From the NCBI GenBank assembly GCA_947579605.1, contig OX388317.1, forward strand, positions 17,751,384 to 17,815,383: a stretch of 64,000 bases of DNA. The letters run 5' to 3'. The notes under the pieces were generated by a model. That model saw nothing but the letters and a program-made list of their open reading frames with translations, was not told where the DNA came from and made no database searches. Positions 1-13,000 of this stretch are shown one piece after another. Both the position numbers and the translations under genes were made by a program. Position 1 is the first letter of the stretch. Each line of letters begins with the position of its first letter. Origin of the DNA: Athripsodes cinereus (lineage: Eukaryota; Arthropoda; Insecta; Trichoptera; Leptoceridae).

Positions 1-1145
1 ATAGGGGTGATTATGGAGATAAATTTATTATCTTTGAATAAAATTTTTCATGCAATAAGTTTTAATGTTGTTGAGTGAGATAAGATCGTTAAGCAGAAAG
101 GTTAAGACCGAGGGGATTAGGAGTATACAGATGAGAGAAATAAACCGATGGGTGACGAGCATTGTGACACGACCAACATTAAGCAAACTTCCACTGCAGG
201 AAGTTGGAGAACTTTCAAACACTTAACTATTAACCTGCGGCTACCTTGTATAATAATTATATGTATAAATAAAGTAGGTATATTACATCACATACGTTAA
301 GGTAGAAGCTTTCTGCTTCTAAAATAAAGCTAACTAACAAGACAATTTATGAGCGTTTTGATGCTTTTCTACTTCGTGTGATTGAAGCGTTGCCTTTACA
401 TAATAAAGACGTACTTAAAATATTATTTATATTTGGTATCTCAGGTGGGTAAGGCAGAGAATGGAACGCCATATTGATCTATCTATACATACTTTTTCCG
501 ATTCTTTCTCATTCGTGTAATCATTCATACATACTTGCATGTCAATTTCTCTTATTCAAAACGTGATCGTCTTAGAAAATGATCTATAACTTTTGTATAT
601 TAAAAATTATTTGACCGTTTCATTCCAATCATTTTAGTTTATATATGATTTTTTATGGTTATTTAAAATTATAAGTACAAATTTATCTTATATTTTTATT
701 TTTATGTATCCACATTAAACTGGTTTATTTCTTCCGGCTATATTGTTTTATATTTATACTCCAAAATATTAATGCAATATCTATGTAGCTTTATTCGTAT
801 AATGTATAAATATAAAACCCGCTTAACAATGATTCTGACTGAATTTATTACATTAATATTTTAAACCCAAATATTAAATAAAATGAAATCACATTTAATA
901 AAATAAAATCGTTCTTTTGCAATGATGACATAAATTTGAAACACAAAAAATTGAAAAAAAAAAATATGTGTGGTAAATGTTTAATTGTATATGGACCTTG
1001 AATGTCAACTCAATGAATAGACTTGAAAAATTCGAAATGTGGCGCCAAAGCCGAATGTATGAGCCCGTAGACAGTGACATGTTATACCCATAGATTTTTA
1101 TATATAATACCTAGATGGAGTACTCGTATGTATTTTCATTGTAAT
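1..1145. other. AT-rich non-coding DNA
   Basis: No gene is supported here. The short frames are AT-rich and show no family motif. On the minus strand positions 50-210 give a hydrophobic frame, but it does not resemble the TM4 segment expected of the tetraspanin that ends upstream of this region. Confidence 0.5.
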
Positions 1146-1377
1146 AAAGTGAGGCACCATTTTTCGGCACTTTTGACAGATCGGTTGGCGAAAAAAAATG
1201 TGGTAAATCGCTTAAAACGTCGACAAGAACTTCAAAAACTGTCCAATTACGTTTTTATAAATGTAAAAATTATATATTTTTATAAAAATGCGAGAAATAC
1301 TTCATAAAATGTAGGAAACACCACTCGCTTTCGCCAACCGTTCTGTCAAAAATTCATAGATTTTTTGCCTCACTTTT
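1146..1377. mobile_element. MITE with ~50 bp imperfect terminal inverted repeats
   Basis: The left arm starts AAAGTGAGGCACCATTTTTC and runs on through GACAGATCGGTTGGCGAAA. The right arm ends with the reverse complement, TTTCGCCAACCG...TTGCCTCACTTT. About 50 bp pair on each side around a ~130 bp AT-rich centre. There is no coding capacity, which fits a non-autonomous DNA transposon. The superfamily is not assigned because the target-site duplication is unclear (possibly TA). Confidence 0.75.
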
Positions 1378-1875
1378 GTAAATGAGTCAGGGTTCTAGGT
1401 TTTGTATGGAATTCTGTGGTTATACCTAGATTTGCAATATGAATCTCAAACATGTATCATCAATAAAATCTCGTTGCGGTCCTTGGTGCCGCAATTTTTA
1501 GTTTGAAAAATAGCGACACACATATAAATTGTTTGTAGATAACAAGAGATAGACAATATGAGAATGGGGATTATAACAGACGACAAAGGCCGGTAGATAG
1601 AGATGAATATATACAAAAGAAAAGAGATGAATATATATTACTCAGGTATTGTACCTCGACGGATGGGTACACATTTTTAGAGAATATTTGTATGACATTG
1701 CGAATCTAGTTGTAACATAGAGCCCTCCCTGGACTGACATGGTTAACAATACCAAAATCCTGAGGCGAGCGAGAGTTGATATGGAGCTGTTGTCAACCAT
1801 CTAGGTTCGGAAGTTTTTATATCTGGGTTATGCTATGAGGGTTATTTGTCTGAAAGAGAAAGTGTAAGAAACGCG

Positions 1876-2072
1876 GTTATCTGAGAACTACGTAACTTGA
1901 CCACGTGATTCAAATTCTCAGGAAAGACCGTGACGTGTTGAATAAAATAAATCTACCTGCATGTGTGAGAAATGAATGTGGAGAAAGCAAATGAAGTATC
2001 TAAGGATAGATCAATAATAATGGCGTTACGTTTTCTCTACCTTCCCTAATTGGGACGTGGTGTGATATGTAG
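1876..2072 (+). mobile_element. LINE family A, decayed 3' tail
   Basis: The stretch aligns by eye with the 3' end of the better-preserved family A copy at 56430-57490: GAGAACTACGT, TTGACCACGTGATTCAAATT, CGTGACGTGTTGA, GGATAGATCAATAATAATGG and a final TTGGGACGTGGTGTGA are all recognisable in order. Family A encodes a reverse transcriptase whose C-terminus is the region seen here. This copy has many stops and indels. Confidence 0.7.
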
Positions 2073-2310
2073 ATATACTGTATATTTATTAGACTTTTTC
2101 AATATAAATTAAATGTGAGGTGGATTTTAAATTTGTATGATACTTTGTTTATTGGATATCACGTAGGCACTAGTACCTACTCGAAATAAAGTATAAGAAC
2201 TCGAAATTATTAAATTACCAATATTTTTTTGTTAGCTTCTCCAGCTGTCAAAGTAGCCGGACAAGCTATTGCACTACTGTACATCGATTATTTCTTATTT
2301 TTTCATTTAT

Positions 2311-2406
2311 TCTTTACTGTACATTGATTAAATAAAATACAATCGTATAACCAATATTCAGAGAGCGAGTTTATAACAGAGGCTCGACTTCTTCCAACTA
2401 ACCCGT
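2311..2406 (+). repeat. Dispersed repeat, copy 1 (CTTCCAACTAAC tail)
   Basis: It shares ordered blocks with 21350-21463 and 54860-54966: TACTGTACATTGATTA near the start, GCGAGTTTAT in the middle and CTTCCAACTAACCCG at the end. It looks like the 3' end of a retroelement. The parent is not recognised. Confidence 0.6.
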
Positions 2407-3997
2407 AATTCCAACTTCCAACTAACAAGCAATTTTACATTAAATTAGTCCTAAATACAATCAATATAATATGGAGGGCGGGTTTGTCGTAAAGGTGCGA
2501 TTTATCTATGATTAATCCCAATAAATAATAAACATCAGTATTCAGGTCACGGTAATGTACACAATGTTCAAGAATATTATAACATAATTTAAATACAATT
2601 TCATTGTTGATTGTTGGCAACTAACACAACTGTACAAAATTAATTGAATAATGTCCATAACACACCGTGTTTGAGAATAATTATTAGCTGTTTCCTTGTA
2701 TTATAGCATATTTACTTGTATTGTGCATGAGATATTATATCATAGGTATATATTTGAATATCCATAAACCCCTTTTTTCTACAAAACATTTTTAAAACAT
2801 TAGATACATCAAATGAAAAAAAGATAAATGGTGTCATCTTAAGCAGTTTTTTGGTCGCTTTTTGTATACTTTAGATTTTTTGGGCTACTTGATCTTATTT
2901 TGTGGAGGCGTTAGATATTTCAAATATGAGAACAATTCAACAATACAACAGAGATGTTTGTCATCTCGTAGAAGACAAAATCTCATTTTAACATTTTTTT
3001 TAATAAATAATGAATTTGAATTTGTGCTCAAAGGAAGATTTAATAAAAAATTAAATATTTTATTAAAACATGTATTTTACGGAGCTTTGAAAAGTAATAT
3101 TGTTAAAGTTTTCAAGCATATGAAGACGAAATCATCTTTTTCATAACTACATTTCCAAATAAGTTAAAAATATGTAATGTTGAAAAATTACAGCGATTTC
3201 GCGATTCTCCCCCAAGCTCTCCATTTTATATTCCCATTATTTATCCTAATTGCGTTTATAAAAAGGCGGGTACATTAGAAAAGAAAATTTGAAAAAAGGC
3301 TGAGAAATTTTCGATAACGTTCCAAAAATGTTCAATCTCTAGAAGTCTAGAATATAAAGACTGTGATCAGTTTTTCTTCACATGTCATTTAAAAACTGAT
3401 CGAGTAAATCAATGATCCAGATAAAAATAGGATAGGTATGTCAATTCAGTAGATCATGATTTTACATTGTCACTGAAAAGAATGCATGGTGAAATTCTAG
3501 AAATTTGGAAGTTAATCAATAAATATAATTAACATAACGCTACCTTAATGCAGAACTAGTCTAAGTGTTTTTGGATAATTTATAAAGTAGCAGATTTAAG
3601 CTTCGTTTTTGTAATAATTAAAAAATATTTAAAATATCTAAAGCAAATTTTGACAAGCATTATTATTAAGGAATCTAATAACTCTCATTCGTTAAAATAT
3701 TATCTCATATCTATTATTATCATTTATTGTTTCTTAATACTTAACTTAGTTTGAACAAAATTTCAACTTAGGCTAGTTTTGCATTAAAGTAGCGATCAGT
3801 AATTTTGAGTATTTGAAAATCATGTTTTCTAAACCTGATTGTGTTTCATTTATTTGAAGTTGGCTCAACGGAGTACCATGGAGCTAACTGTTATTATTCA
3901 AGAGTAAATACTTCATCCTTTCATAAGTATAATAGTAAGACATAATGATGTCTCGTTAGTAATATTTATTATTTGATTAAACAATGTTTTTACTTAC
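2407..3997. other. AT-rich non-coding DNA downstream of tetraspanin exon
   Basis: No exon or repeat could be supported. The missing final tetraspanin exon(s), with the last Cys of the large loop and TM4, would be expected here or beyond the left edge of the window. I did not find them. Confidence 0.4.
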
Positions 3998-4126
3998 GTT
4001 AGTATTGGACAAATACGTTTCAGGAACACAACATGATGGAGGTACCAACTTCGCCTTTCCTCTTTCCTCATTGTACCAGTCCGACTGAAGGTAATCTTCA
4101 TCGCTTTTGACACCACAGCATTGGAA
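3998..4126 (-). CDS. Tetraspanin, large extracellular loop exon
   Basis: This 43-codon exon starts FQCCGVKSDEDYLQSDWYNE and ends YLSNTN. It holds the CCG motif and, 26 residues later, PPSCC. Together these give four of the cysteines that build the disulphide core of a tetraspanin large extracellular loop. On the minus strand a pyrimidine-rich TTGTCCTCAG acceptor precedes it (ending at 4127) and GTAAGT follows it (3997-3992). Both borders are phase 0. It joins in frame to the exon at 48587-48781, giving the usual order ...DYSQYT-FQCCGV. Tetraspanins are four-pass membrane organisers at the cell surface or in endosomes. The subtype cannot be named from this fragment. Confidence 0.9.
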
Positions 4127-4403
4127 CTGAGGACAATATAAACAATTTAAAAATAGATAAAAGAACATACGTTTGAACATTATTGTCTTGTTTCTCCATT
4201 TTTAACGTTTCGCAAAAGGAATGTTTTTGAAAAATTTATATTGAAGTTGATAGAATTTCGGTTGGTATGATAGAAGTGAACTTATTAATTATATTGACTT
4301 ATATAAATGTAATATAATATTCTTATAGGTTTATTTATTTTATCTCAATGGGCAAATATATACTGGATTTAATTTTATAGTAAATAAAACATATTTCAAT
4401 TCC

Positions 4404-4595
4404 AGTTCGTCGGTAGCCTGGAGGTAGAGTCTCGGCCTCGTGAACAAGAGGTCCGTGGTTCGATACCAGGTACCGGCAAACTCCCCTTTCACAATACAAG
4501 TTTTAAGTAGCTTGCTGTGAAATGTGTATAAGGCTGTATTTGGGTTTATAACAATCGAAACCCAGATATATCTTTTTTCAAAAAAAAAAAAAAAA
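4404..4595 (+). mobile_element. tRNA-derived SINE, copy 1
   Basis: The 5' part looks like a tRNA: GGTAGCCTGGAGGTAGAG resembles an A box and GGTTCGATACC is close to the B-box consensus. A unique body follows (TGTATAAGGCTGTATTTGGG, AACCCAGATATATC), then a run of about 15 A. Two more copies lie in minus orientation at 55596-55777 and 58154-58442. It would use polymerase III promoters and borrowed LINE machinery. Confidence 0.85.
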
Positions 4596-4675
4596 TCATA
4601 ATAATGTAACGTAAATATATACCATAGCTGTTATTAAGTTGACTTTTTTCTGTAAAATTTCATGTAAATTGATAC

Positions 4676-4854
4676 AAAGAAATACATATGATTTAAGTTT
4701 TACTCATTTTGAATTATTAAGTGACTTGGTTACGACATACAAATTAATATTTAATGTATTTAAAAAAATCATAATATTAGTTTGACTGTGACATTTTAAG
4801 TCGTAACCAGTCACTCTCTTAAATGAGTAAAACTTAAATCGACTGTATTTCTTT
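4676..4854. mobile_element. Fold-back MITE
   Basis: The arms AAAGAAATACATATGATTTA...GTTACGAC and GTCGTAAC...TTAAATCGACTGTATTTCTTT pair over about 55 bp with some mismatches, around a short AT-rich loop. It is non-coding and I could not settle the duplicated target site. Confidence 0.7.
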
Positions 4855-5132
4855 ATATTGATTATTGGTACATTAGTTATTTTATTAAGGAACATCGAAT
4901 GGAGAAAAATTAAAATGGTAATAGATGAACCCGCCAACTTTATGACTATCAACAGTATCAGGTTTTATATATTTATACAGATTATTGATTATTATTATAA
5001 AAGTAGGTACCTACGTCACTCATATTATTATTATTAGTATTTGCTTAGTTTTCAAAGTTATAATTATATGTTGAACTAAATGTTTGTAATTGAAAACTGA
5101 TAATTATTGTGAAGGTTAATATATTACTTTCT

Positions 5133-5299
5133 AAACATATTTGATATCAATAAAACACTGTTTTACTTTTCACTATTAATTTATTATTAATCTTAGAGAG
5201 TTCTCTTGAAAATGTCAAGCTAACTTGACGAAAGCGCTTGAGTAATAATAAATTAATAGTGAAAAGTAAAACAGTGTTTTATTGATATCAAATATGTTT
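5133..5299. repeat. Near-perfect fold-back repeat with hammerhead-like core
   Basis: Arms of 57 nt (5133-5189 and 5243-5299) are almost perfectly complementary and contain AATAAAACACTGTTTTAC. Between them lies TTGAAAAT, a GTCAAG/CTTGAC stem and GAAAGCG. The layout is like a hammerhead ribozyme core held between two long arms. The AAAACACTG block recurs in the fold-backs near 23.1, 34.4 and 47.9 kb. Confidence 0.85.
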
Positions 5300-5699
5300 A
5301 AAATGTCTTTTCACAATGTGAACACACAAACTCTAGATCATATTACTTTCTGTTAATTAATTCACCTATGACTAATAATATAAAATAATGAAATAAAATT
5401 TAATAAGCAATAATACTATATTGCTGCAAGGTACCACTTGTATTATGTATAGGTTCATTATATTGACATTTGATACTTTCGCTCATTATTTTTCCTACAA
5501 TATGGCAACATTGATAATAACATATGAAGGTATTAATACTCCACCCTTCTCATGATAATATTACATCTTTATGGGTAAGAAATAAATTATCTCCCGCTTT
5601 TAAAGGTAAAATTTATAATTATAACAAACCGAGATCTATTACGATTATAATTGAGATATGCTTTAAAATAATGAAAGTTCAAAACGATAATGTTTAATA
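5300..5699. other. AT-rich non-coding DNA
   Basis: Nothing recognisable is present between the fold-back repeat and the left arm of the next long-TIR element. Confidence 0.4.
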
Positions 5700-5972
5700 A
5701 TGATTAGATAATGAGTTTTATTCATTATGTATTTAAATTATCACTTATGATTTTTTTTATATAGGTCTGCGACCGGTTTCGATACGCTAGTATCATCCAC
5801 GAGCAGCAGGGCTACTCTTGACAAAACTAAACACGATCTTAATCTAGTCTTGATCTTGATCATACGACGCACGAAGTGACTATTGGCCAAAAATATACGC
5901 AAACCGATCGAGCGTTAGCGGTAGCGCGGTGTTTTCGACCATAGTCCCTTCGTGCGTCGTATGATCAAGATC

Positions 5973-5985
5973 AAGACTAGATTAA
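5973..5985. repeat. LINE target-site duplication, left
   Basis: AAGACTAGATTAA, repeated exactly at 14013-14025 on the other side of the LINE. A 13 bp duplication is normal for target-primed reverse transcription. Confidence 0.85.
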
Positions 5986-6210
5986 AAGTCGTTGCTGGCT
6001 TCTTGTTGCGGGCAGTCGTGTTTTTTGTTATAGCATGCTTACAGTGCTGCTATTTTTGTTCACAATTATTTTTTGTTGTTGTTGCTGCTTCTAGGGAGCG
6101 GAGAGGGGCGGTCGATAAGTTTTTTTTTCTTTTATTATTTTTTTTACCATTTATTTTTCTTTTTAAAAACTGTATAAGTTCTTCACATATTAGCGTCTTT
6201 ACATATCAAG

Positions 6211-9200
6211 ATGGAGGCTCCTTCGGAGCCTCCTGATTTAAGAAAAAGATCAAGATCACCTAGCGCGCTTACGAGCGTTCACCCTCCGAAGATGCCCTTT
6301 TCTCCAAGTGGTGTTACGGAAAGGCCATTGGAGCTGTATAGTATGGAGGCCCCTGGCCCATATTTAATATTCGTACAAAATCAAGATCCAAGTAAACATT
6401 TTGTGATGATCCCACCTATTTCAAACCATTCTAAGCTCCGAATTTGCAACATCCTAGCTTCTAAACTATACCTACTGTAATAAATGATTCCCAAACTAGA
6501 ATTTACATCCCTATCCGACTAGCTAAGAATTGTATGAATTTTCGCATTGTTGCAAATATACGTACGAAATATCGCATTCCTAATTAAATTAATTAACGAA
6601 TTTTGGCCTTTCGTGATCGTCTAGATTTATCTATTAACTATTTTCGTAGATTTGGACCCAGTACGTTGTGTTTTGACGATAATTTTACCTACGTTGTGTA
6701 TTTTTTTTTTTTAAAACGCAAAATAAGTCACCTGAAATATACATTTCAATAATCAAAAAAGAACAACAAAATCACAAAATCAATAAAACAATTTAAACAT
6801 GAATTTTGATACATATTAACTCTGAGGTCAACTTTGACGTCAGATCACTTACCTTGAGATACTGTAAAATAACATAATAAAAATAGTGCATAATAAAACA
6901 TAACGAAATATAACATAACAATCATCATAACATAAAATTCAAATAATATTATTCTATATCATTACGAGAATGTTGTATGGTAACTGGTTGCCGATCTATG
7001 TCCCTACATAAGATAACCATTTCATAGTTTCTATAGCCGATGTATGTACATATGTTCTACAACATACCTACTAATTCGTTGCGTCGTAAAGGACAGTGGC
7101 GCACCCAAAAACATAACTTTATTACTTTTGAATATTAATTAAATTTCAACACAATTGCTATGACATCATTTTCAGAGACTAACTACCATGTTAGTGCATG
7201 GAAAGCATGCTGTGTCCATGCTAAAGGAGCGCCACCTTCGCTCCCTCACGTCTCAAAACTCGCCATGCCGTACTTTGAGCCCGAGTGCACAACACTACTC
7301 CCGGATATATAAAATAATATATAAGATATATTTCCACTAGGGCATGCAATATATTGCAAACATGCGGACATGCAAACATATAATGATATTAGCTCTAAAG
7401 ATTCCTGATCATTGAGCCTCAACCAAAGGGCGCAGATAACCCCTTCAAGTTATACTCTAGCAGAAAATTCGAGGAATGGAGCTGTACCTGCTTCAGTCGG
7501 AGAACATTTGAAATAAATACCTTTTCATTGGTTAAGTTGATTTATACGCAGAGAAAGCACCACCAATCTCTACGCACATCCAACCATGTTAATGATTGCA
7601 AGGTGTGTTCTTACAGAACTGATAAGATAGACTACTAATATAGTTAGCAATATCACGAACAGTGATTTACCAACCAGTTAATAATAATTAAAGTTAATTA
7701 AACATAATATCCATTTACAAATGCCCAAAGACCTTATAATGGATTGTGGGTCCTCCAGCATATAGGGAAAGGAGAGAATTTTGTTAGTTGAACTATGTAC
7801 TTATATTTACAAAATTTGATTTAAATAATTATCATGCATAATTATATACCACAATATCATATATTTGTTAAGAAAGGAATAACGTCGTACCCAAATCGTC
7901 TGGGGCCTAACAAACGACTGGACAAAACTACATTCCCTAGAAGGAAAAGGGTTTATGTAGGGATTTTTGGATAAATGGTATTAATATAAATATATTAATA
8001 TAATAATACATAAACAATACGATATAACCATGCCTTGCAAAAATGTTAATTAATACATTCTAGAATGTCACAGCAATATAAGTAGAAAAATCCAGTAAGT
8101 TTATAGAAGACAAATGACATCGATGATAAAATATGTAATTAAATAAATAAATCAAATAATATCCTGCTCAACATAAAACTCCTCTCCAAACTGCTTAATC
8201 CTTCGTAATGGTAAAATAAATTAAATAAAAATATAATATTAGGTAAGTCGGTACGCCACTGCCATTGGTCTAGTATTAAGTGTGTCGTACCGCGCTATAT
8301 TATTTCAGTCATAGGTACATATATACATATAATAGTACTGAAAATAGGCATACATAACACATAATTCCTTTGTTTTCAAAATCTGAAAAGTTAAATAAAT
8401 AAATCCTTGTGTACGACGACTACTTTGTAGACAACAATATCCTCCTAAATATCACGACACCTAGATATAAATAAATTAATAATATTGAAAAATCTTATCT
8501 TATGACAGCTGGCAGGCTCACGGATTTTAAAATGTTAATTAAAAGTAATTTAGGATGATCTATATATATTCCCAAATGTGGAAATATCACTAAAATATAA
8601 TGTACTAACTACTACGAAGGTGGGTAAATAAATATTAAAATATGTCGAATTCAAACACTGAGATTAATATGATTGAGTCCCACCTCTCCTAGGTTCAAAA
8701 CTAAACTGCCAAGAGTAATATGTGTCCTCTCTTCAGATCCTGAAAATGTCGACCCAAAGCAACAAAAAAAAACTACATCCATCTCTTCCGGACACACACC
8801 AAAATATACCTGTCTCTGTCTCCTACATAGCTAGTTGTGTTCGACAACCACTTGAGATCAAACTAAGTCTCATCCCTTTATTAATCACCTACTACAAACA
8901 TTCGATCTAGGTATATGAAAATAATAATACTAAATTTACAATCTAAAATAATATTTACAATCTTGTATATATCCATTTCATCACAATATGGATCCAATGG
9001 CGTTCGGGAAATTGTTATGCAATTCGGGAATAAAAAACATAGCGACAGGTGGAGTTAAGGTAGAGGCGAGAAATAAAATTTCTCGAACATTCAAATCGGC
9101 TCTTGCAGCAAATGACTTTTTAACTTCTAATTTCTTATCAGCAAATAACCTGAAGTGCTACATCCCACCTTTTAAGCTCCACAAAATGGGTATAGTAAGA

Positions 9201-10067
9201 GGTGTTTCTATCGACATCTCAATTGAAGAGATAGTGGAAGCTACGGAGGTGCCTTACGGCTATGGCAAAGTAATAAAGGCGCGTCGCCTTAATTTCAAGG
9301 ATTCTTCTTCAGGGACAGTAGAGTGGCGTCCTTCAAGGTCGATCGTACTAACCTTTGAGGGTCAGAAGTTACCCCCACACGTATACCTGTATCATGTCTC
9401 AATGAAAACAGAGCAATATGTATTTCCAACCGTCTTGTGCTTTGGGTGCTGCCGATTTGGCCACCAAAAGACACAATATAGATAAAATCCTCGTTGTTTT
9501 AAATGTGGAGAAGCCCATTTCGGAGAGGAATGCACTTCTACGTTGGCTAAATGTGTCAATTGCAATGGTTCACATAATGCATCTAGTCTATCCTGCCCAG
9601 AACTCACCCGCCAAAAAAATATTAAGCACTCAATGGCTATGGACAATATTTCCTACAAAGAAGCATCTACTCGTCATCTTCCTGCAATATCCAGTTTTGC
9701 AGAAAAAGTTGCATCTGCTCCTCAATCTTCCCCTACTCAATCATCTACTGTCACTAAAATTTCAAAAACAACGAAAAATCACCACCCACCCATCCACAAC
9801 AAACCAATTAACACTGAACACGAAAACCTCCTTTTCTACAAAAATGTTTCGAATCCTTTAGACGGATGTGCCTTAAATGGCAATTCCACCCCAGACAATC
9901 CAAAACCCTCAACTTCTGACCTCCAAACTATTTTGAATTGTTTTATGCAATTATTCTTTCAACTAATGTCACAACCCAATTCTTTACCGCCCATCGCTGC
10001 CTCACTTCCTTCAATACTCACTTCTATTCATAAAAATCATAATGGTGACCAACAAGACAAAAACTAG
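6211..10067 (+). pseudogene. LINE ORF1 (Gag-like, zinc-knuckle protein), interrupted
   Basis: The first 60 codons (start MEAPSEPPDLRKR, ending FVQNQDP) are cut at 6391 by a 2.6 kb insertion and resume at 8997 with MAFGKLLCN in the same reading frame, which fixes the insertion borders. The C-terminal half has three CCHC-type knuckles: CFGCCRFGHQKTQY, CFKCGEAHFGEEC and CVNCNGSHNASSLSC. In the first knuckle the last Cys is Tyr. A TAA stop lies between the first and second knuckles at 9483-9485, and the frame then runs open to the stop at 10065. Such proteins coat LINE RNA. The end overlaps ORF2 by 26 bp in another frame. Confidence 0.88.
6392..8990. mobile_element. 2.6 kb non-coding insertion in LINE ORF1
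   Basis: GATCCAA occurs on both sides (6385-6391 and 8991-8997) and removing one copy restores the ORF1 frame. The left end has CATTTTGTGATGA at 6396 and the right end is the reverse complement of CATATTGTGATGA, ending exactly at 8990. This gives a 12 of 13 bp inverted repeat, offset by 4 nt on the left. The interior is AT-rich with no long frame. A non-autonomous DNA transposon is most likely. The superfamily is not recognised. Confidence 0.75.
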
Positions 10068-13000
10068 TTTTTCAAAGCTCAATATTATCCAATGGAACAG
10101 CCGAAGTATCGTTTCAAATAGAAGCGAAGCAATATCACTCATAAAAAAATTTGACATTTCCGTCGCAGCCATTTCTGAAACATGGTTACATCCAGAATCC
10201 CTTTTTTATCTGCCCGGATACATGTCTGTTCGTGATGATCGTTTAGACGGAAAAGGGGGTGCAGCTTTGTTTATAAAGTCTGATATCCCCTATATCCGAA
10301 TCTCATTGCCCAAACGTGCAGATTTCCAAATTGTTGCTGTGGACATTTCTGGAACATCTTTTGTCTCTGTTTATCTACCCCCTAAAACTCCATTTGACCT
10401 TACATATTTCAATCATTTGCTACACAAAATCTCAAAATCTTTTATACTCTTGGGAGACTTTAATGCACATTCCACTTCATGGGGTTGCCACTCCACAGAT
10501 TCGTGTGGGAAAGCTATTCTTGATTTTATAGATAGTTATACGCTTTGTATCCTCAACGATGGATCCCCTACTCGCTTTTCTCCTCCCACACAAAATTCTA
10601 GTGCCGTGGATCTCACCATTTGCACTGCTGACCTAGCGCCATCTACAGTATGGCATGTTCTGGAAGATCCTTACTCCAGTGATCATTTCCCAATTAAAGT
10701 AGCAGTAAACGTTAAGTTTAATATTAATATTAAGAAAAATCGTCGAAATTGTTTTAACACTGGGCGGGCTGATTGGGACAGCTTTAAAACCTCTCTTGAG
10801 ACATCTTTTCTGCGTGAACAAGTACCTTCGGATATTGATACTATGACATCAACCTTAACCGAACATATAATATCTGCGGCTAATTCGTCAATCCCGCGTG
10901 CATCATCATCTCGCAATCTAAAAGAGTCTCCCCCATGGTGGGACCCAGAGTGTAGTGCCGCAGTGCAAGATCGAAAAAACGCAATGCGAAAGTATAGAAA
11001 GGATATGTCGCTTGGAAATTACTTGGAGGTTAAGAGATTGCAAGCTTTGGCAAAGCGAATCTTGCAACGTAAAAAGAGACAGTGATGGCGAAATTTTTGT
11101 TCCTCATTGTCACCAGAAACTGCTACCTCGGAGGTTTGGAGCATGATTCGCCGATTTAGGGGCTCATTCTCTCAGCCAAATAAATCGTCCCAAATAGGGG
11201 AATGCATAGAAGATTTCCTGGATCGACTTGCTCCACCTTTTGTTGCTAACCAAATAGAGTCTCTTTCATTACATACAGAGGATCCAACGGCAAGTTGGTT
11301 GGCAGAAAAATTTACATTCAATGAACTTCTATCAGCGGTAAAAAGTTGCATCTCTGACTCTGCCCCTGGAGTGGACTTTATTAACTACTCCATGATAAAA
11401 CACTGTCCTGCCCCATGTTTTATCCACAATTTTATCCATCTACAATATGGCCCTTAATTTATCGATAATTCCTCTGGCATGGAAAAAACAATTGGTTGTC
11501 CCTATTTTGAAAAATAGCAAGAACCCTTCTCTAGGATCTTCATATAGACCCATAGCATTGTCATTTTGTTTGCTCAAAATCCTTGAGCTCATGGTGAAGG
11601 TGCGTCTGGAGTGGTTTGTGGAAAATAGGTGTCTCCTCCCCCCTCATCAACTCGGATTTAGGAAGGAAAAATCTTGTCTCGACAACGTAAGTATCTTGGT
11701 GACTGATATTCAGCTTGCTCAATTGGAACAGAAGAGCGCAGTTGCGTGCTTTGCAGATATATCCAGCGCCTATGATAATGTCGATATTAATACTTTAAAA
11801 CGAAAATTGAGTAATATAGGAGTCCCTAATTCTCTAACTAGCTTGATATTCGACATGCTAACTCAAAGAGAGATTGTGATCGACACTCCAGACGGTCAGG
11901 TACGTAGAACGGTTTTCAAAGGCTTGCCCCAGGGTTCAGTGCTGAGCCCTTCATTATTTAACATATATTCATATGACATTCATGACCTCCTCCCAAATGA
12001 TTGTAAATTATTGCAATATGCCGATGACTTGGTTATATATGTGCATCATAAAGATATTAAAGTCGGAGCTGATCAGTTGAGTCAGGTAATGAAGGGCTTG
12101 AGCACATGGCTTTTTGACAATAGTCTTAATCTCGCTCCGGATAAAAGTAAGGTAGTTGTTTTCTCCAAAAAACGAAATCCTCCCAACGTTGATGTTTTGT
12201 TTGAGGGAACTCAGATTCCTAGTGTGGATTCTGTTAAATTCTTGGGGATGAATTTACAGAGAAAGTTGTCATGGAACATCCACATAGACCTTATTGTGAG
12301 CAAATGTGAAAAAAACTTGAATATTCTTCGTGCGGTTTCGCGGGTTTGGTGGGGCGCACACCCCTCAACGCTGATGATGTTATACTCCTCTCTGATTCGG
12401 AGTCATTTGGACTATGGCAGCTATCTTCTGGATCCTTTACCAAAATATCAAGCTTACAAATTAGATAAGATTCAGTCACAGTGTTTGCGCCTTATATTGG
12501 GGGCAATGAGATCGTCTCCAATAGTCTCTCTGCAGGTAGAAGTCGGCGAGATGCCATTATTCCTACGACGAAAATTCCTGGCATGTAAGTTCATTATGAA
12601 GAGAATCGAATACGTGGATAACCCACTTATTCTGAGTTTAAGTGCTTTGGCCAATAAGGTCTGCGGTGAGGAAACTACTTACAGAAAGGTTCCACCGTTG
12701 CTTGCCTCTTGTTTTCATTCACTTATGTCAGATATTCCAATATACCCCAGAGAAAAATTACCTCTATTCACGACCCCTTTCAAAGCTCTATCTTTTCCTC
12801 TTCAGATTGAGGAGTCAATAGGCATTTTCAAATCATATTCATCTCAAAACCATAATAATAATAACCAAATATTCATGTCGACTACTGAAGAGAGATGGCC
12901 AAATCACGTGGCTATATTCACTGACGGATCCAAGTGTTCCCAAGGTTGTAGCTCTGCTTTTTATATTCCATCACTTCATTTGGAAGGGATTTTCAAAATT

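Noticed and set aside
28..222. Hydrophobic minus-strand frame as TM4 exon of the tetraspanin
   Set aside because: A CTGCAG acceptor exists but the frame does not fit phase 0 (it stops after four codons), and the other frame does not resemble TM4.
4404..4500. Functional tRNA gene
   Set aside because: A- and B-box-like strings are present, but the cloverleaf is not complete and the segment continues into a SINE body with a poly-A tail and has two dispersed relatives.
5952..6236. Small protein gene MRRMIKIKTRLKVV
   Set aside because: It overlaps the palindromic MITE arm and the LINE 5' UTR; a similar minus-strand frame at 54960-55205 comes from the same MITE palindrome.
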